Assembly (NCBI GenBank): GCA_017642895.1
Contig: JAEPON010000008.1
Coordinates: 62,001 to 126,000 of the forward strand
Direction: 5' to 3'
Source: Roseitalea sp.
GTDB taxonomy: Bacteria; Pseudomonadota; Alphaproteobacteria; Rhizobiales; Rhizobiaceae
Length of the DNA stretch: 64,000 nucleotides
The position numbers and the translations under genes are program-made. Below are positions 1 through 8,233 of this stretch, in pieces (positions within the stretch are counted from its first letter, which is position 1; every line of letters begins with the position of its first letter). The notes beneath the pieces are model-generated. The model was not told where the DNA came from and did no database searches. It saw only the letters and a program-made list of their open reading frames with translations.

Positions 1-810
1 GGCAGGATGCGGCTCCATACGATCCGGCCCGACCGCGTGCGCATGGACCATGATGAGCGCGGCTGGCCGGCGCGCTGTATCATCGAAGGCGCAGATGGTC
101 CGCGCACGATCGGCATGGATGATGACCGCCACGCGCCGGCTGTCGTGCACCTGTCCCTCTATAACCCGCTCAGCGAGACCGACGGGTTCGCCCCGCTCGA
201 GGCTGCGCTGATGGCGCTTGATGTGCACAATGCCGCCGCCCAATGGAACAAGGCGCTGCTCGACAATGCGGCGCGGCCCTCGGGCGCGCTGATCTACGCG
301 CCGGGCGACGGCTCGACGCTGACGGCCGAGCAATATGACCAACTCAAGCGCGAACTCGCCGACGGCTATTCCGGCGCGCTCAATGCCGGCCGTCCGCTTC
401 TGCTCGAAGGCGGTCTCGACTGGAAGGCGATGGGTCTGACGCCGCGCGACATGGACTTTATCGAAGCCAAGAATTCGGCCAGCCGCGACATCGCGCTCGC
501 CTTCGGCGTGCCGCCCATGCTGCTGGGCATACCCGGCGACAACACCTATTCCAACTATCAGGAGGCCCAGCGTGCCTTCTACCGGTTGACCGTGCTGCCG
601 CTGGTCCGGCGGACGGTCGAAGCGCTGTCCGCCTGGCTGGCGCCGCTTTATCCGGGGCGCATCCGGATCGGCATCGATCTTGACCGGGTCGAGGGACTGG
701 CAGCCGAGCGCGACGCGTTGTGGGCGCGGCTCGAAGCGGCCTCGTTCCTGGCGGACACCGAAAAGCGCGAAGCGGTCGGCTATGCGCCGACGCCGGCCCG
801 GAACGGCTGA
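1..810 (+). CDS. GTA/phage portal protein, 5' end outside window
   Basis: C-terminal 269 residues of an HK97-type phage portal protein, the ring at the capsid vertex through which DNA is packaged. The frame is open from base 1, so the start lies upstream. The visible part has the family's run from a substrate-like NNA stretch through the DMDFIEAKN and AFGVPPMLLG segments to SNYQEAQRAFY, then a C-terminal helix-rich tail. It is followed after 5 bp by a small membrane protein gene, then the protease and capsid genes, as in RcGTA-like clusters (equivalent of RcGTA g3). The family assignment is confident from motifs and gene order. The GTA rather than prophage label rests on the whole cluster downstream. 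Confidence 0.93.
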   Translation, partial: GRMRLHTIRPDRVRMDHDERGWPARCIIEGADGPRTIGMDDDRHAPAVVHLSLYNPLSETDGFAPLEAALMALDVHNAAAQWNKALLDNAARPSGALIYAPGDGSTLTAEQYDQLKRELADGYSGALNAGRPLLLEGGLDWKAMGLTPRDMDFIEAKNSASRDIALAFGVPPMLLGIPGDNTYSNYQEAQRAFYRLTVLPLVRRTVEALSAWLAPLYPGRIRIGIDLDRVEGLAAERDALWARLEAASFLADTEKREAVGYAPTPARNG

Positions 811-815
811 CGGTC

Positions 816-1166
816 ATGACCGATATCAACCCGGCGGGCACGGTGTGGCTCGCCAAACTGGCAGGCGCCATCGCCGGCTCGGCGATCTCGCTCGCCTACC
901 TGTTTCCGCGCTCGCGCCGCGAGGCCGCGCTGCGGTTCATGACCGGCGTCACCGGCGGTGTCGTCTTCGGCACCACGGCGGGCGTCGCCGTCGCCGAACG
1001 CCTGGCCATCGCCGACGTGCTCAGCGACTTCGAGACCGTGCTGATGGGCGCCGCCCTGGCCTCTGTCAGCATCTGGTGGGCGATGGGTCTGGCGATCCGC
1101 TTTGCCGACCGCAGCGGCAATTCAACAGACAAAACCGGCAGCAGGAGGCCCGATGATCCCGCTTGA
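816..1166 (+). CDS. Small membrane protein between portal and protease (GTA-associated, DUF6107-like)
   Basis: A 116-residue protein starting MTDINPAG. It has hydrophobic segments at roughly residues 10-30, 38-60 and 75-95, so it is probably an integral membrane protein with two or three passes. The start was chosen because it lies 5 bp after the portal stop. Its 3' end overlaps the protease start by 14 bp, which indicates translational coupling. Membrane proteins in this slot are found in rhizobial GTA clusters and are annotated as DUF6107; that name is from memory. The role in particle formation is unknown. Confidence 0.75.
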   Translation: MTDINPAGTVWLAKLAGAIAGSAISLAYLFPRSRREAALRFMTGVTGGVVFGTTAGVAVAERLAIADVLSDFETVLMGAALASVSIWWAMGLAIRFADRSGNSTDKTGSRRPDDPA

Positions 1167-1842
1167 TCGCAAATTCGCTGCAACCGAACTTGGCGATATC
1201 GACGAAACCGGCACGTTCATGGGCTATGCATCCGTCTTCGGCGCGGTTGATCTCGGTCAGGAAGTGGTCACCGCCGGCGCGTTCGCAAAATCGCTGACCG
1301 AAAAGGGCGCCGGCGGCATCCGCATGCTGTTCCAGCACAATCCCGATGAGCCGATCGGCCATTGGCTGTCGGTCGAGGAAGATGCGCACGGCCTGAAGGT
1401 TCGCGGCCGGATCAGCACGGACGTCGCGCGCGGCCGCGAGGTGCTGGCCCTGATGCAGGCCGGTGGCCTTGACGGCCTGTCGATCGGCTTCAAGACGGTG
1501 CGCGCCAAGACCGATGCCGCCACCGGCGTCCGCCACATTTTCGAAGCCGATCTCTGGGAGATCTCCATCGTCACCTTCCCGATGCTGCCCGAGGCACGGG
1601 TCGGGGCAGTCAAGGCCGCGCCGGCCCTGCCGACGGTCCGGGAGTTCGAACGTTGGCTCGTGCGCGATGCCGGGCTGACCAGACGGCAGGCCCGCACGGT
1701 CATCACCAAGGGGTTTGCCGTTTTGGATCGCGGGCGGGATGCCGCGTTCGCACATGGCGCAAAGGACGGTCTTGTGCTCGCACATACCATCCGTCGTGCC
1801 GCCGATCTTCTCACCCTCAACACCAAGGAGTTGCGATCATGA
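1153..1842 (+). CDS. HK97-family prohead protease (RcGTA g4-like)
   Basis: A 229-residue serine protease that trims capsid subunits during head maturation. The start MIPLDRKF was preferred over an upstream in-frame ATG because it gives the compact N-terminus usual for the family. The HK97-protease core is visible: His62 in FQHNPDEPIG, Ser110 in GLDGLSIGF, and the following EADLWEISIVTFPM strand. The C-terminal 70 residues are basic and less conserved. The stop overlaps the capsid start in an ATGA, so protease and substrate are made together. Confidence 0.93.
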   Translation: MIPLDRKFAATELGDIDETGTFMGYASVFGAVDLGQEVVTAGAFAKSLTEKGAGGIRMLFQHNPDEPIGHWLSVEEDAHGLKVRGRISTDVARGREVLALMQAGGLDGLSIGFKTVRAKTDAATGVRHIFEADLWEISIVTFPMLPEARVGAVKAAPALPTVREFERWLVRDAGLTRRQARTVITKGFAVLDRGRDAAFAHGAKDGLVLAHTIRRAADLLTLNTKELRS

Positions 1843-3140
1843 GCAACGCTTTACCCGACCGGAGAGCACCGGCCACCAAGGCGGCAACTGCCGCCATGGC
1901 AGCTCCCGCCATCAAGCCCATCCCCGTCTCCCATGCCCAGGATGTCGCCGAAGCGTTCGACGACTTCATGCGCGCGTTTGACGCGTTCAAGCAGGCCAAT
2001 GACGAACGGTTGCGAGACCTCGAAAGCCAGCTTGGCGAGGATCCCGTCTCCGCTGACAAGGTCGACCGCATCAATCAGGCCGTCGATGAGCAAAAGCGTG
2101 TGCTCGAACGGTTGGTGGCCAAGGCCGCAAGCCCGGCCGCCGGCGCGAGCTTCGCGTTGGCCGGCGTGAGCCAACACAAGGCCGCTTTCGAGCGCTATGT
2201 GCGTGGCGGCGATGAAGCCGGCTTGCGGCGTCTCGAAGGCAAGGCCATGTCCTATGGCTCAGGCCCGGACGGCGGCTTTCTCGTGCCGCCTGAGACCGAG
2301 ACCGCCATCGCCGGCCGTCTGCGCGATCTGTCACCGGTTCGCGCGCTGGCGACCGTGCGCCAAGTGACCGGTGCCGTTTTGAAAAAGCCCTTCGCCGTGA
2401 GCGGACCGGCGGTGGGCTGGGTCGGCGAAACCGATGCGCGGCCCGAGACAGCGGCGGGAACGTTGGCCGAACTGCAGTTCCCGACGATGGAACTCTATGC
2501 GATGCCGGCGGCGACCGCGACCTTGCTTGAGGACAGCGCCGTCGACATCGACCAGTGGATTTCCGCCGAGGTCGAGGCGGCGTTCGCCGAACAGGAAGGC
2601 GCTGCGTTCGTCAATGGCGATGGCGTCAACAAGCCGCGCGGCCTTCTCGACTACACCCTGGTCGACGAGAGCGCGTGGAGCTGGGGCAATCTCGGCTACG
2701 TTCCAACAGGGGCTTCCGGCGACCTGCCCGCCGATGATGCTGCGGGCGTGCTGCTCGACACCGTCTTCACGCTCAAGGCCGGCTATCGGCAGAACGCGTC
2801 CTGGCTGATGAGCCGCAAGACCCAGGCCGCGATCCGCAAGCTCAAGGATGCGGACGGCAACTATGTCTGGCAGCCCCCGGCCACCGCCGAGCAAAAGCCA
2901 TCCTTGATGGGCTTTTCGGTGCATGAATCCGAAGACATGCCGGCCATCGCCGCCGATGCGCCCGCCATCGCGTTTGGCGACTTTGCGCGCGGCTATCTGG
3001 TGGTCGACCGGCGCGGCGTCTCGGTGTTGCGCGATCCCTATTCGGCCAAGCCCTACGTGCTCTTCTACACAACCAAGCGCGTCGGTGGCGGCGTCCAGGA
3101 CTTCGACGCGATCAAGCTGATCCGGTTCGGCGTGAGCTGA
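1839..3140 (+). CDS. HK97-fold major capsid protein (RcGTA g5-like)
   Basis: A 433-residue capsid subunit. Residues 40-100 form a charged, coiled-coil-like delta/scaffold region, which is removed by the protease in this family. The mature fold begins near the SYGSGPDGGFLVPPE segment and ends with DFDAIKLIRFGVS. The motif EAAFAEQEGAAFVNGDG, followed by NKPRG, is typical of phage_capsid family members. The ATG at 1839 was chosen because it overlaps the protease TGA. The 94-bp gap to the next gene is the largest so far in the cluster and may mark a translation step-down after the most abundant product. Confidence 0.96.
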   Translation: MSNALPDRRAPATKAATAAMAAPAIKPIPVSHAQDVAEAFDDFMRAFDAFKQANDERLRDLESQLGEDPVSADKVDRINQAVDEQKRVLERLVAKAASPAAGASFALAGVSQHKAAFERYVRGGDEAGLRRLEGKAMSYGSGPDGGFLVPPETETAIAGRLRDLSPVRALATVRQVTGAVLKKPFAVSGPAVGWVGETDARPETAAGTLAELQFPTMELYAMPAATATLLEDSAVDIDQWISAEVEAAFAEQEGAAFVNGDGVNKPRGLLDYTLVDESAWSWGNLGYVPTGASGDLPADDAAGVLLDTVFTLKAGYRQNASWLMSRKTQAAIRKLKDADGNYVWQPPATAEQKPSLMGFSVHESEDMPAIAADAPAIAFGDFARGYLVVDRRGVSVLRDPYSAKPYVLFYTTKRVGGGVQDFDAIKLIRFGVS

Positions 3141-3234
3141 TAGGCGCGGCCTCGTCCCCCGCGTTTCACGCCGCAGCGGACGGCCCGGTCCGCCTCCCTG
3201 CCGGGCCGTCCGCACCCTACCGGAAAAAGGACAG

Positions 3235-3801
3235 ATGATGATTTTGATGCCCATCGGCTCGCCGGCCGTGCCGCCGGTGACGCTCTCCGACGCCAAGGCG
3301 CATCTGCGCGTCACCCATGATGGCGAGGACACGCTGATCGCCGAACTGGTCGATGCCGCCGCGCGTTTCATCGCCGATGATACCGGCATCGCGCTGATCG
3401 ACCAGGCCTGGCGTCTTTCGCTGTCCGAGGTGCCGTCGGCGCCCGTTTCGCTGCCGCGCCATCCGGTGGCGGCGATCGTGGCGATCACCGCCTATGACCG
3501 GGACGGCGATCCGGGCATTTTGGACGGCAGCACCTACCGGCTCGACACCATGCGCCGGCCGGCGACGCTGACCTTCGAGCCGGGATCATTGTCGGCATCC
3601 ATGACCGGCATCGAGATCGATTTCCGTGCCGGATTCGGTCCGGCTGGCTCTGACGTGCCCGACACGCTGCGCCGCGCGATCCTGACCCTGGTCGCCCATT
3701 GGTACGAATTTCGCGGCAGCTACGGACCCGGCGAGCAGCCCGTCTCCGTTCCGATGGCCTATTCACGCCTTGTGCGCGCCTGGCGCCGGATCGGTATCTG
3801 A
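3235..3801 (+). CDS. Head-tail connector protein (RcGTA g6-like)
   Basis: A 188-residue protein with the gp6-like connector pattern: VTLSDAKAHLRV, then GEDTLIAELVDAAARFIADDTG near the N-terminus, and a C-terminal helix ending in SRLVRAWRRIGI. In the RcGTA particle this protein is the adaptor below the portal. It starts with two consecutive ATGs (3235 and 3238) after an AAAGGAC-like ribosome site. The gene is 2 bp from the next one, consistent with one transcript. Confidence 0.88.
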   Translation: MMILMPIGSPAVPPVTLSDAKAHLRVTHDGEDTLIAELVDAAARFIADDTGIALIDQAWRLSLSEVPSAPVSLPRHPVAAIVAITAYDRDGDPGILDGSTYRLDTMRRPATLTFEPGSLSASMTGIEIDFRAGFGPAGSDVPDTLRRAILTLVAHWYEFRGSYGPGEQPVSVPMAYSRLVRAWRRIGI

Positions 3802-3803
3802 CC

Positions 3804-4142
3804 ATGGCACGACACCCGACCGATCCCGGCTTGCTAAGGACCCGTTTCGCGCTCGAGGAGTGGTCATCCGCTCCCGACGGCCAGGGCGGTTACACCGATG
3901 TTTGGACCCATGTCGCCCATGTCTGGGGCATGGTCACCGCGTCCCGCGCCACTGATCCGGTGCGCGCCGGCACCGAGGAGCCGGTGAGGGAGCGGACCAT
4001 CGTGCTGCGCAAAGATCCGCGTGTACGGCCCGCCATGCGCCTGGTCGCCGGCGATGAGCGCTTCATCATCCGGACGGCACACGATGAAGAGATGAGCGGG
4101 CGCTACCTGCGCTGCGCCGTCACCAGCGAGGTGCCGCAATGA
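3804..4142 (+). CDS. Head-tail adaptor/stopper protein (RcGTA g7-like)
   Basis: A 112-residue beta-rich protein of the phage head-tail adaptor family. It shows the typical order WTHVAHVWGMVTASRA ... RERTIVLRKDPRV ... GDERFIIRTAHDEE near the C-terminus. The assigned role is the stopper that closes the head-tail channel. The start at 3804 is 2 bp after the g6 stop. Its own stop overlaps the ATG of a previously easy-to-miss 49-codon frame (ATGA). Confidence 0.85.
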   Translation: MARHPTDPGLLRTRFALEEWSSAPDGQGGYTDVWTHVAHVWGMVTASRATDPVRAGTEEPVRERTIVLRKDPRVRPAMRLVAGDERFIIRTAHDEEMSGRYLRCAVTSEVPQ

Positions 4143-4288
4143 AGACGACGATCAGGACCACGGTCGACGATCTCGTCAGTGCGCTGCGCAAGGCGGTTCT
4201 GGCGCGCGCCGATGAACGCGCTGCACGGCTCGCCGACCAGGCGACACACAACCGGAAACCGGCAAGGGACGGGAACAGGCGGCCATGA
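4139..4288 (+). CDS. Very small protein (49 aa) between GTA g7 and g8
   Basis: A 49-codon frame beginning MKTTIRTTVDDLVSALRKAV and ending in a basic GNRRP tail. It is short enough to escape usual gene finders. Its ATG overlaps the upstream stop by 4 bp and its TGA overlaps the ATG of the next gene by 4 bp, so it exactly fills the gap between two tail/connector genes. The predicted product is a basic amphipathic helix without a signal peptide. It may be an RcGTA-style minor gene, or a C-terminal piece left over from a fused HK97-gp10-like minor tail protein. The HK97-gp10 idea is inference from position only. Confidence 0.55.
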   Translation: MKTTIRTTVDDLVSALRKAVLARADERAARLADQATHNRKPARDGNRRP

Positions 4289-4695
4289 CCGGCGACCTTC
4301 ACGCATGGCTGTTGGGCCAATTGGCCAACGATGCAGAACTCATCGCCGATCTCGGCAACCCGCCGCGCATCTTTGACCGGCCGCCGCCGCGCCGGGCGCT
4401 GCCGGCCGTCTATGTCGGCCGGATCGAGGCGGTTGACTGGGGCACCGATGATGCTCCGGGCCGGGCGGTGACGGTGGCGATCCACGTCTACGGGCGTGGA
4501 TCCGGCCGGGCCGACATCGACCGGATCACCGCGCGCATTGAGGGAATTCTGACCGATGCGGTTCCGGCGACGGCCCAGTCCACACGGATCGTGCTGGCGA
4601 CACCGCTGACCACTTCGACCGCTTACGAGCGCGAACAGACTGCCTTTCACGCAACGGTGCGGCTTCGCTTCCTGTGCGCGCCGGCCGGTGCGTGA
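4285..4695 (+). CDS. DUF3168 tail terminator-like protein (RcGTA g8-like)
   Basis: A 136-residue protein of the DUF3168 family, which caps the tail tube (tail terminator) in siphophage-like particles. It shows the family's RIFDRPPPRRALPAVYVG strand-turn, the central VTVAIHVYGRGSG strand and the RTEREQTAFHATVRLRF-like C-terminal strand (here AYEREQTAFHATVRLRFL). The start is the ATG overlapping the stop of the 49-codon gene. It lies in the expected place before the tail tube gene. Confidence 0.87.
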   Translation: MTGDLHAWLLGQLANDAELIADLGNPPRIFDRPPPRRALPAVYVGRIEAVDWGTDDAPGRAVTVAIHVYGRGSGRADIDRITARIEGILTDAVPATAQSTRIVLATPLTTSTAYEREQTAFHATVRLRFLCAPAGA

Positions 4696-4731
4696 TGCCG
4701 AAAAACCCGACATTCGAGATGGAGACCTCCC

Positions 4732-5145
4732 ATGACCGCCCAGCGTGGCAAGGACATCCTTTTGAAATTCTTCGACGATGGCCAGCAGGCGTTCGTCTCC
4801 GTGGCGGGGTTGCGCACCAAGCGCATCGCCTTCAACGCGCAGACGGTTGACATCACCGACGCGGAGTCCGCCGGCCGGTGGCGCGAGCTTCTGGGCGGCG
4901 CCGGCGTGCGCCGTGCTTCCGTCTCCGGTTCCGGCATCTTCAAGGATGCGGCGTCCGACGCACTCGTCCGGAGGGCCTTCTTCGATGGCGCGATCGGGCA
5001 ATGGGAAATCGTCATTCCCGATTTCGGAATGATCACGGGCCCGTTTGCGATCACCGCGCTCGACTATGCCGGAAACCATGATGGCGAGGTGACGTTCGAG
5101 ACGGCACTGGAATCCGCTGGCGAACTGACCTTTGGAGCCCTTTGA
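4732..5145 (+). CDS. Major tail tube protein, TP901-1 family (RcGTA g9-like)
   Basis: A 137-residue tail tube subunit with the family pattern: AQRGKDILLKFFDDG at the N-terminus, then the LRTKRIAFNAQTVDITDAES stretch and a GRWRELL element, ending with VTFETALESAGELTFGAL. A GGAGA ribosome site lies about 8 bp upstream of the ATG. The stop overlaps the next gene's ATG by one base. Tail length is set elsewhere, by the tape measure gene at 5686. Confidence 0.93.
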   Translation: MTAQRGKDILLKFFDDGQQAFVSVAGLRTKRIAFNAQTVDITDAESAGRWRELLGGAGVRRASVSGSGIFKDAASDALVRRAFFDGAIGQWEIVIPDFGMITGPFAITALDYAGNHDGEVTFETALESAGELTFGAL

Positions 5146-5468
5146 TGCTGGTCAATCGCAGACGCGGCGAGATCGTGGCCAATCTGGGCGGCAAGGATCG
5201 CTGTCTTTGCCTGACGCTCGGCGCACTGGCAAAGCTGGAAAGCGCCTTCGCCGTTGGCGACCTTGGCGCCTTGGGCGAACGCTTTTCGTCCGGCAGGCTG
5301 TCGGCACGCGATCTGTTGACGATCATCCATGCCGGCCTTGAAGGCGGCGGGCACACATTCACGCGTGACGATGTGGCCGAGATGCAGGCCGAAGACGGGC
5401 TGGCCGGTTATGCGGCCATTGTCAGCGAATTGCTTGCCGCGACCTTTGGCCCGGTCAAGGAGACATGA
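5145..5468 (+). CDS. Gene transfer agent family protein (RcGTA g10-like chaperone)
   Basis: A 107-residue protein with the GTA-family signature LVNRRRGEI ... LTLGALAKLESAF ... DLLTIIHAGLEGGG. It probably acts as a tail assembly chaperone together with the next small gene, as the pair sits between tail tube and tape measure. The ATG at 5145 shares its A with the upstream TGA; an upstream TTG at 5142 is less likely. Only 3 bp separate it from the following gene. Confidence 0.88.
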   Translation: MLVNRRRGEIVANLGGKDRCLCLTLGALAKLESAFAVGDLGALGERFSSGRLSARDLLTIIHAGLEGGGHTFTRDDVAEMQAEDGLAGYAAIVSELLAATFGPVKET

Positions 5469-5471
5469 GCG

Positions 5472-5693
5472 ATGCAGCGCGCATTTCCGTGGGATGACGC
5501 GATTGGGTTCGGGTTGGGCATCATGCATCTGCCGCCCTCTGCCTTCTGGGCGATGACGCCGCGCGAACTGGCGGCGGCCATGTCGGTTGTGCAAGGGCAC
5601 CGAACCGGGCCGCCACCGCGCGCGGCACTCAGGCAAATGCTGTCGGCGTTTCCCGACACACCATGCGGCAAGCGGGTGAGCGACCATGGATGA
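5472..5693 (+). CDS. Phage tail assembly chaperone (RcGTA g10.1-like)
   Basis: A 73-residue protein with the short-chaperone signature FPWDDAIGFGLGIMHLPPSAFW followed by MTPRELAAAM. The family (rcc01693/DUF2376 type) is encoded just upstream of the tape measure gene in GTA clusters and many siphophages. Its 3' end overlaps the tape measure start by 8 bp. No frameshift site was recognised between this gene and g10, unlike the lambda G/GT arrangement. Confidence 0.86.
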   Translation: MQRAFPWDDAIGFGLGIMHLPPSAFWAMTPRELAAAMSVVQGHRTGPPPRAALRQMLSAFPDTPCGKRVSDHG

Positions 5694-6267
5694 GGAACTG
5701 ATCGTCACCGTCGATGCGGATACGACGGGTCTGGAAATGGCGCTCGCAACGCTCCGGAACGAGGCCGAGAGTTTCGGCCAGACGATGACCGGCGCATTGG
5801 GCGACATCGTCATCAAGGGCAAGTCGGTAGAAGACGTTCTGCGCGGCATCGCCATGAGCATGTCGCGCAGTGCGCTCAATCAGGGTCTGGCGCCGCTGCA
5901 ATCCATGTTCGACGGTTTCGGCCCGTCGGTACTCGGCGGGTTGTTCGGGAGCGTAACACCGTTTGCCGCAGGCGGCGTCGCATCGACCGGTCTTTTCGCC
6001 GGCGGAGGCGGGGTCCTGGCCGCACCGGCCTATTTCCCCCATGGCGGCGGCCTTGGCGTTGCTGGGGAGGCGGGCGCCGAGGCCATCCTGCCGCTCAGGC
6101 GTGGTGCGGACGGCCGGCTCGGTGTCGCCGCCGGCGGACAGGGCGAGGCCCCCATGCAGGTTGTTGTCAACATTTCCACGCCCGACATTAAGGGCTTCGA
6201 GCGGTCGCAGTCCCAGGTCAGCGCGGCGCTCACACGCGCCGTCATGCGCGGCCGGCGCGGCGTCTGA
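5686..6267 (+). CDS. Short tape measure protein (RcGTA g11-like)
   Basis: A 193-residue tape measure protein. It starts MDEELIVTVDADTTGLE and has a central Gly/Ala-rich hydrophobic stretch (about residues 84-128) followed by VAGEAGAEAILPLRRGADG, a segment common to tape measure proteins. The short length predicts a very short tail, as expected for a GTA rather than for a typical siphophage with a 600-1500-residue tape measure. It overlaps the chaperone gene by 8 bp and is followed by the distal tail gene after 10 bp. Confidence 0.9.
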   Translation: MDEELIVTVDADTTGLEMALATLRNEAESFGQTMTGALGDIVIKGKSVEDVLRGIAMSMSRSALNQGLAPLQSMFDGFGPSVLGGLFGSVTPFAAGGVASTGLFAGGGGVLAAPAYFPHGGGLGVAGEAGAEAILPLRRGADGRLGVAAGGQGEAPMQVVVNISTPDIKGFERSQSQVSAALTRAVMRGRRGV

Positions 6268-6277
6268 GGAGCGGGCC

Positions 6278-6889
6278 ATGTCCCATTTTCACGATGTGGT
6301 GTTCGTTCCGCGCCTGCCATTCGGCGTCAATGTCGCCAGCCGGCGGCACATCGATGTCGTCGCCCTGTCGTCGGGTCACGAGACCCGCAACAGCCGGACG
6401 GCCGAGACGATGCGGCGATACACGATCCCCGTCGGCACCCGTCCGATGGCCGAGATCCGCGCCATCCTGGCGTTTTTCGAGGCGCGCGGCGGACCATTGC
6501 ATGCGTTCCGGTTTCGCGACCCGGTTGAGCCTTCGACCGCCGCTGACGGCGCTGCACCCGCCGCATCGGATGTGCAACTGGGCATCGGCGACGGTGCGCA
6601 AGCGCGATTCCAGCTCAGGACCGCGAGCGGCCGCGTCATCCGCAAGCCCGAACCGTCAAGCGTCGCCATGGCTCTTGACGGTTCGGTCCTCGATCCCGGT
6701 TCGGTCTCGGTCGATCCGGCGACCGGCATCGTCGCGCTTTCCGCCGCGCCGGCCCCTGCCGTGGCTGTGACGGGCGGCTGCGTGTTCGACGTGCCGGTGC
6801 GCTTCGAGAACCAGTCGCTTCAGGTCATGCGCGCGGACGCCGATAGCGGGTCGCTCGACGATCTGGTCCTGACGGAGGTGATCGCGTGA
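6278..6889 (+). CDS. DUF2460 distal tail protein (RcGTA g12-like)
   Basis: A 203-residue DUF2460 protein. It carries the family's FHDVVFVPRLPFGVN N-terminus, the ALSSGHETRNS strand, and EIRAILAFFEARGGPLHAFRF. In the RcGTA particle this is the distal tail protein linking tube and baseplate. The ATG at 6278 was chosen over a far upstream in-frame ATG because it directly follows GAGGAGCGGG. The end overlaps the next GTG start (GTGA). Confidence 0.94.
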   Translation: MSHFHDVVFVPRLPFGVNVASRRHIDVVALSSGHETRNSRTAETMRRYTIPVGTRPMAEIRAILAFFEARGGPLHAFRFRDPVEPSTAADGAAPAASDVQLGIGDGAQARFQLRTASGRVIRKPEPSSVAMALDGSVLDPGSVSVDPATGIVALSAAPAPAVAVTGGCVFDVPVRFENQSLQVMRADADSGSLDDLVLTEVIA

Positions 6890-7782
6890 GAGCCCTCCAC
6901 CCAGATCTTCAAACCCATCTGGAATCCGGCGCGACGACCGTTTGTCTGGCGTGGATCGTCCGGCGCGCCGATGGCGCCATGCTCGGCTTCACCGATCACG
7001 ACCGGCAACTGACCATCGCCGACACCATCTGCGAGCCGCAGACCGGGCTCACCGCTGGCGTCGCCGAAGCCTCGCTGGGACTCGGCGGTGACATCACCGA
7101 TGTCTCGGGCGTTCTGTCATCGTCGGCCATCTCGGAAACCGATATCGAGCGCGGCGCCTATGACGGTGCCGATGTCGCACTCTATCTGGTCAACTGGCAG
7201 GCGCCGGACACCGCAAGCCTGCTGCGCCGTTTCCATGTCGGCGAGATCACGCGAGAGGGGCAGGCCTTCCGCGTCGAGTTGCGCAGCCTGTCGGCGGCGC
7301 TCGACCAGCCGCGCGGCCGTTTCTTCACCCGCCATTGCGATGCAAGGCTTGGCGATGCCCGCTGCGGTTTCGCGTTGTCGGGCACGCCGGGATATGGCGC
7401 TTCAGGCACCGTTTTGGGCGGAGATCGCGCACGCTCGATCGACTTGGCCGGCATAGGCGTTCATCCCGACCGCTGGTTCGACCATGGCATGTTGCGTTTC
7501 GATGGCGGCGTCCGCGCCGGCGAAGTGCTTTCCGTGGCATCGGCCAGCCTGTCCGATGCATCGACCATGCGCCTTCTGATGCGCGAACCGGTTGGCGTTT
7601 CGCCCGCAACCGGCGATCCGGTGACGCTTTTCGCCGGCTGCGACAAGACGTTTGCGACGTGCAAGGCCAAGTTCTCCAACCAGCTCAACTTTCAGGGGTT
7701 CCCGCACATGCCGGGCGACGACCGGGCGCTCAACTATGTCTATTCCGACGCGGTGTTCGATGGCGGCCCCCTTGTCCCCTGA
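6886..7782 (+). CDS. DUF2163 tail hub protein with likely Fe-S cysteines (RcGTA g13-like)
   Basis: A 298-residue hub protein. The C-terminal part contains GCDKTFATC, followed by KFSNQLNFQGFPHMPG, a hallmark of the family. Cys151, Cys160, Cys252 and Cys259 are placed to bind an iron-sulfur cluster, as reported for the RcGTA hub and for lambda gpL; their ligation here is inference. The GTG start overlaps the g12 stop. The 3' end overlaps the peptidase start by 23 bp if that gene begins at 7760. Confidence 0.94.
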   Translation: MRALHPDLQTHLESGATTVCLAWIVRRADGAMLGFTDHDRQLTIADTICEPQTGLTAGVAEASLGLGGDITDVSGVLSSSAISETDIERGAYDGADVALYLVNWQAPDTASLLRRFHVGEITREGQAFRVELRSLSAALDQPRGRFFTRHCDARLGDARCGFALSGTPGYGASGTVLGGDRARSIDLAGIGVHPDRWFDHGMLRFDGGVRAGEVLSVASASLSDASTMRLLMREPVGVSPATGDPVTLFAGCDKTFATCKAKFSNQLNFQGFPHMPGDDRALNYVYSDAVFDGGPLVP

Positions 7783-8233
7783 TCCGCTGCGCATGGCGGT
7801 TGTCGCGGCGGCGCGCCTCTGGATCGGTACGCCCTATCGCCATCAGGCGGCCCGGCGTGGCGTCGGCTGCGATTGTCTCGGGCTCGTCGCCGGTGTTTGG
7901 GCCGATGTCTATGACGCGATGCCGGACTATCACCGGTCCTATTCGGCCGATTGGGCCGAAAGCGCCGGTGCCGGTGAACCGCTGCTCGACGCCTGCAGTG
8001 TCCGTTGTGGCACCGTTTCCATCGGGGATGAAAAACCCGGCGATCTTCTCGTCTTCCGCTGGTCGCGCCATGTCGCCGCCAAGCACCTGGCGATCCTGTC
8101 GACGCCGGCGCTGATGATCCATGCGCGCGAGCGCCATGCGGTTTGCGAAACCGCGCTGACCGGGTGGTGGCGCCGCCGCATCGCGGCCGTTTTTGCATTT
8201 CCGCCCCTTGATCACCGTTCCGGAACGCACTGA
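7760..8233 (+). CDS. NlpC/P60 peptidoglycan peptidase of the tail tip (RcGTA g14-like)
   Basis: A 157-residue cysteine peptidase expected to open recipient or donor peptidoglycan during DNA delivery. The catalytic Cys39 is in GVGCDCLGLVAGVW, and a candidate His lies in SRHVAAKHLAILS near residue 101. The start at 7760 gives a 23-bp overlap with g13; an alternative start is the ATG at 7793 (MAVVAAARLW). The stop shares one base with the g15 ATG. Confidence 0.92.
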   Translation: MAAPLSPDPLRMAVVAAARLWIGTPYRHQAARRGVGCDCLGLVAGVWADVYDAMPDYHRSYSADWAESAGAGEPLLDACSVRCGTVSIGDEKPGDLLVFRWSRHVAAKHLAILSTPALMIHARERHAVCETALTGWWRRRIAAVFAFPPLDHRSGTH

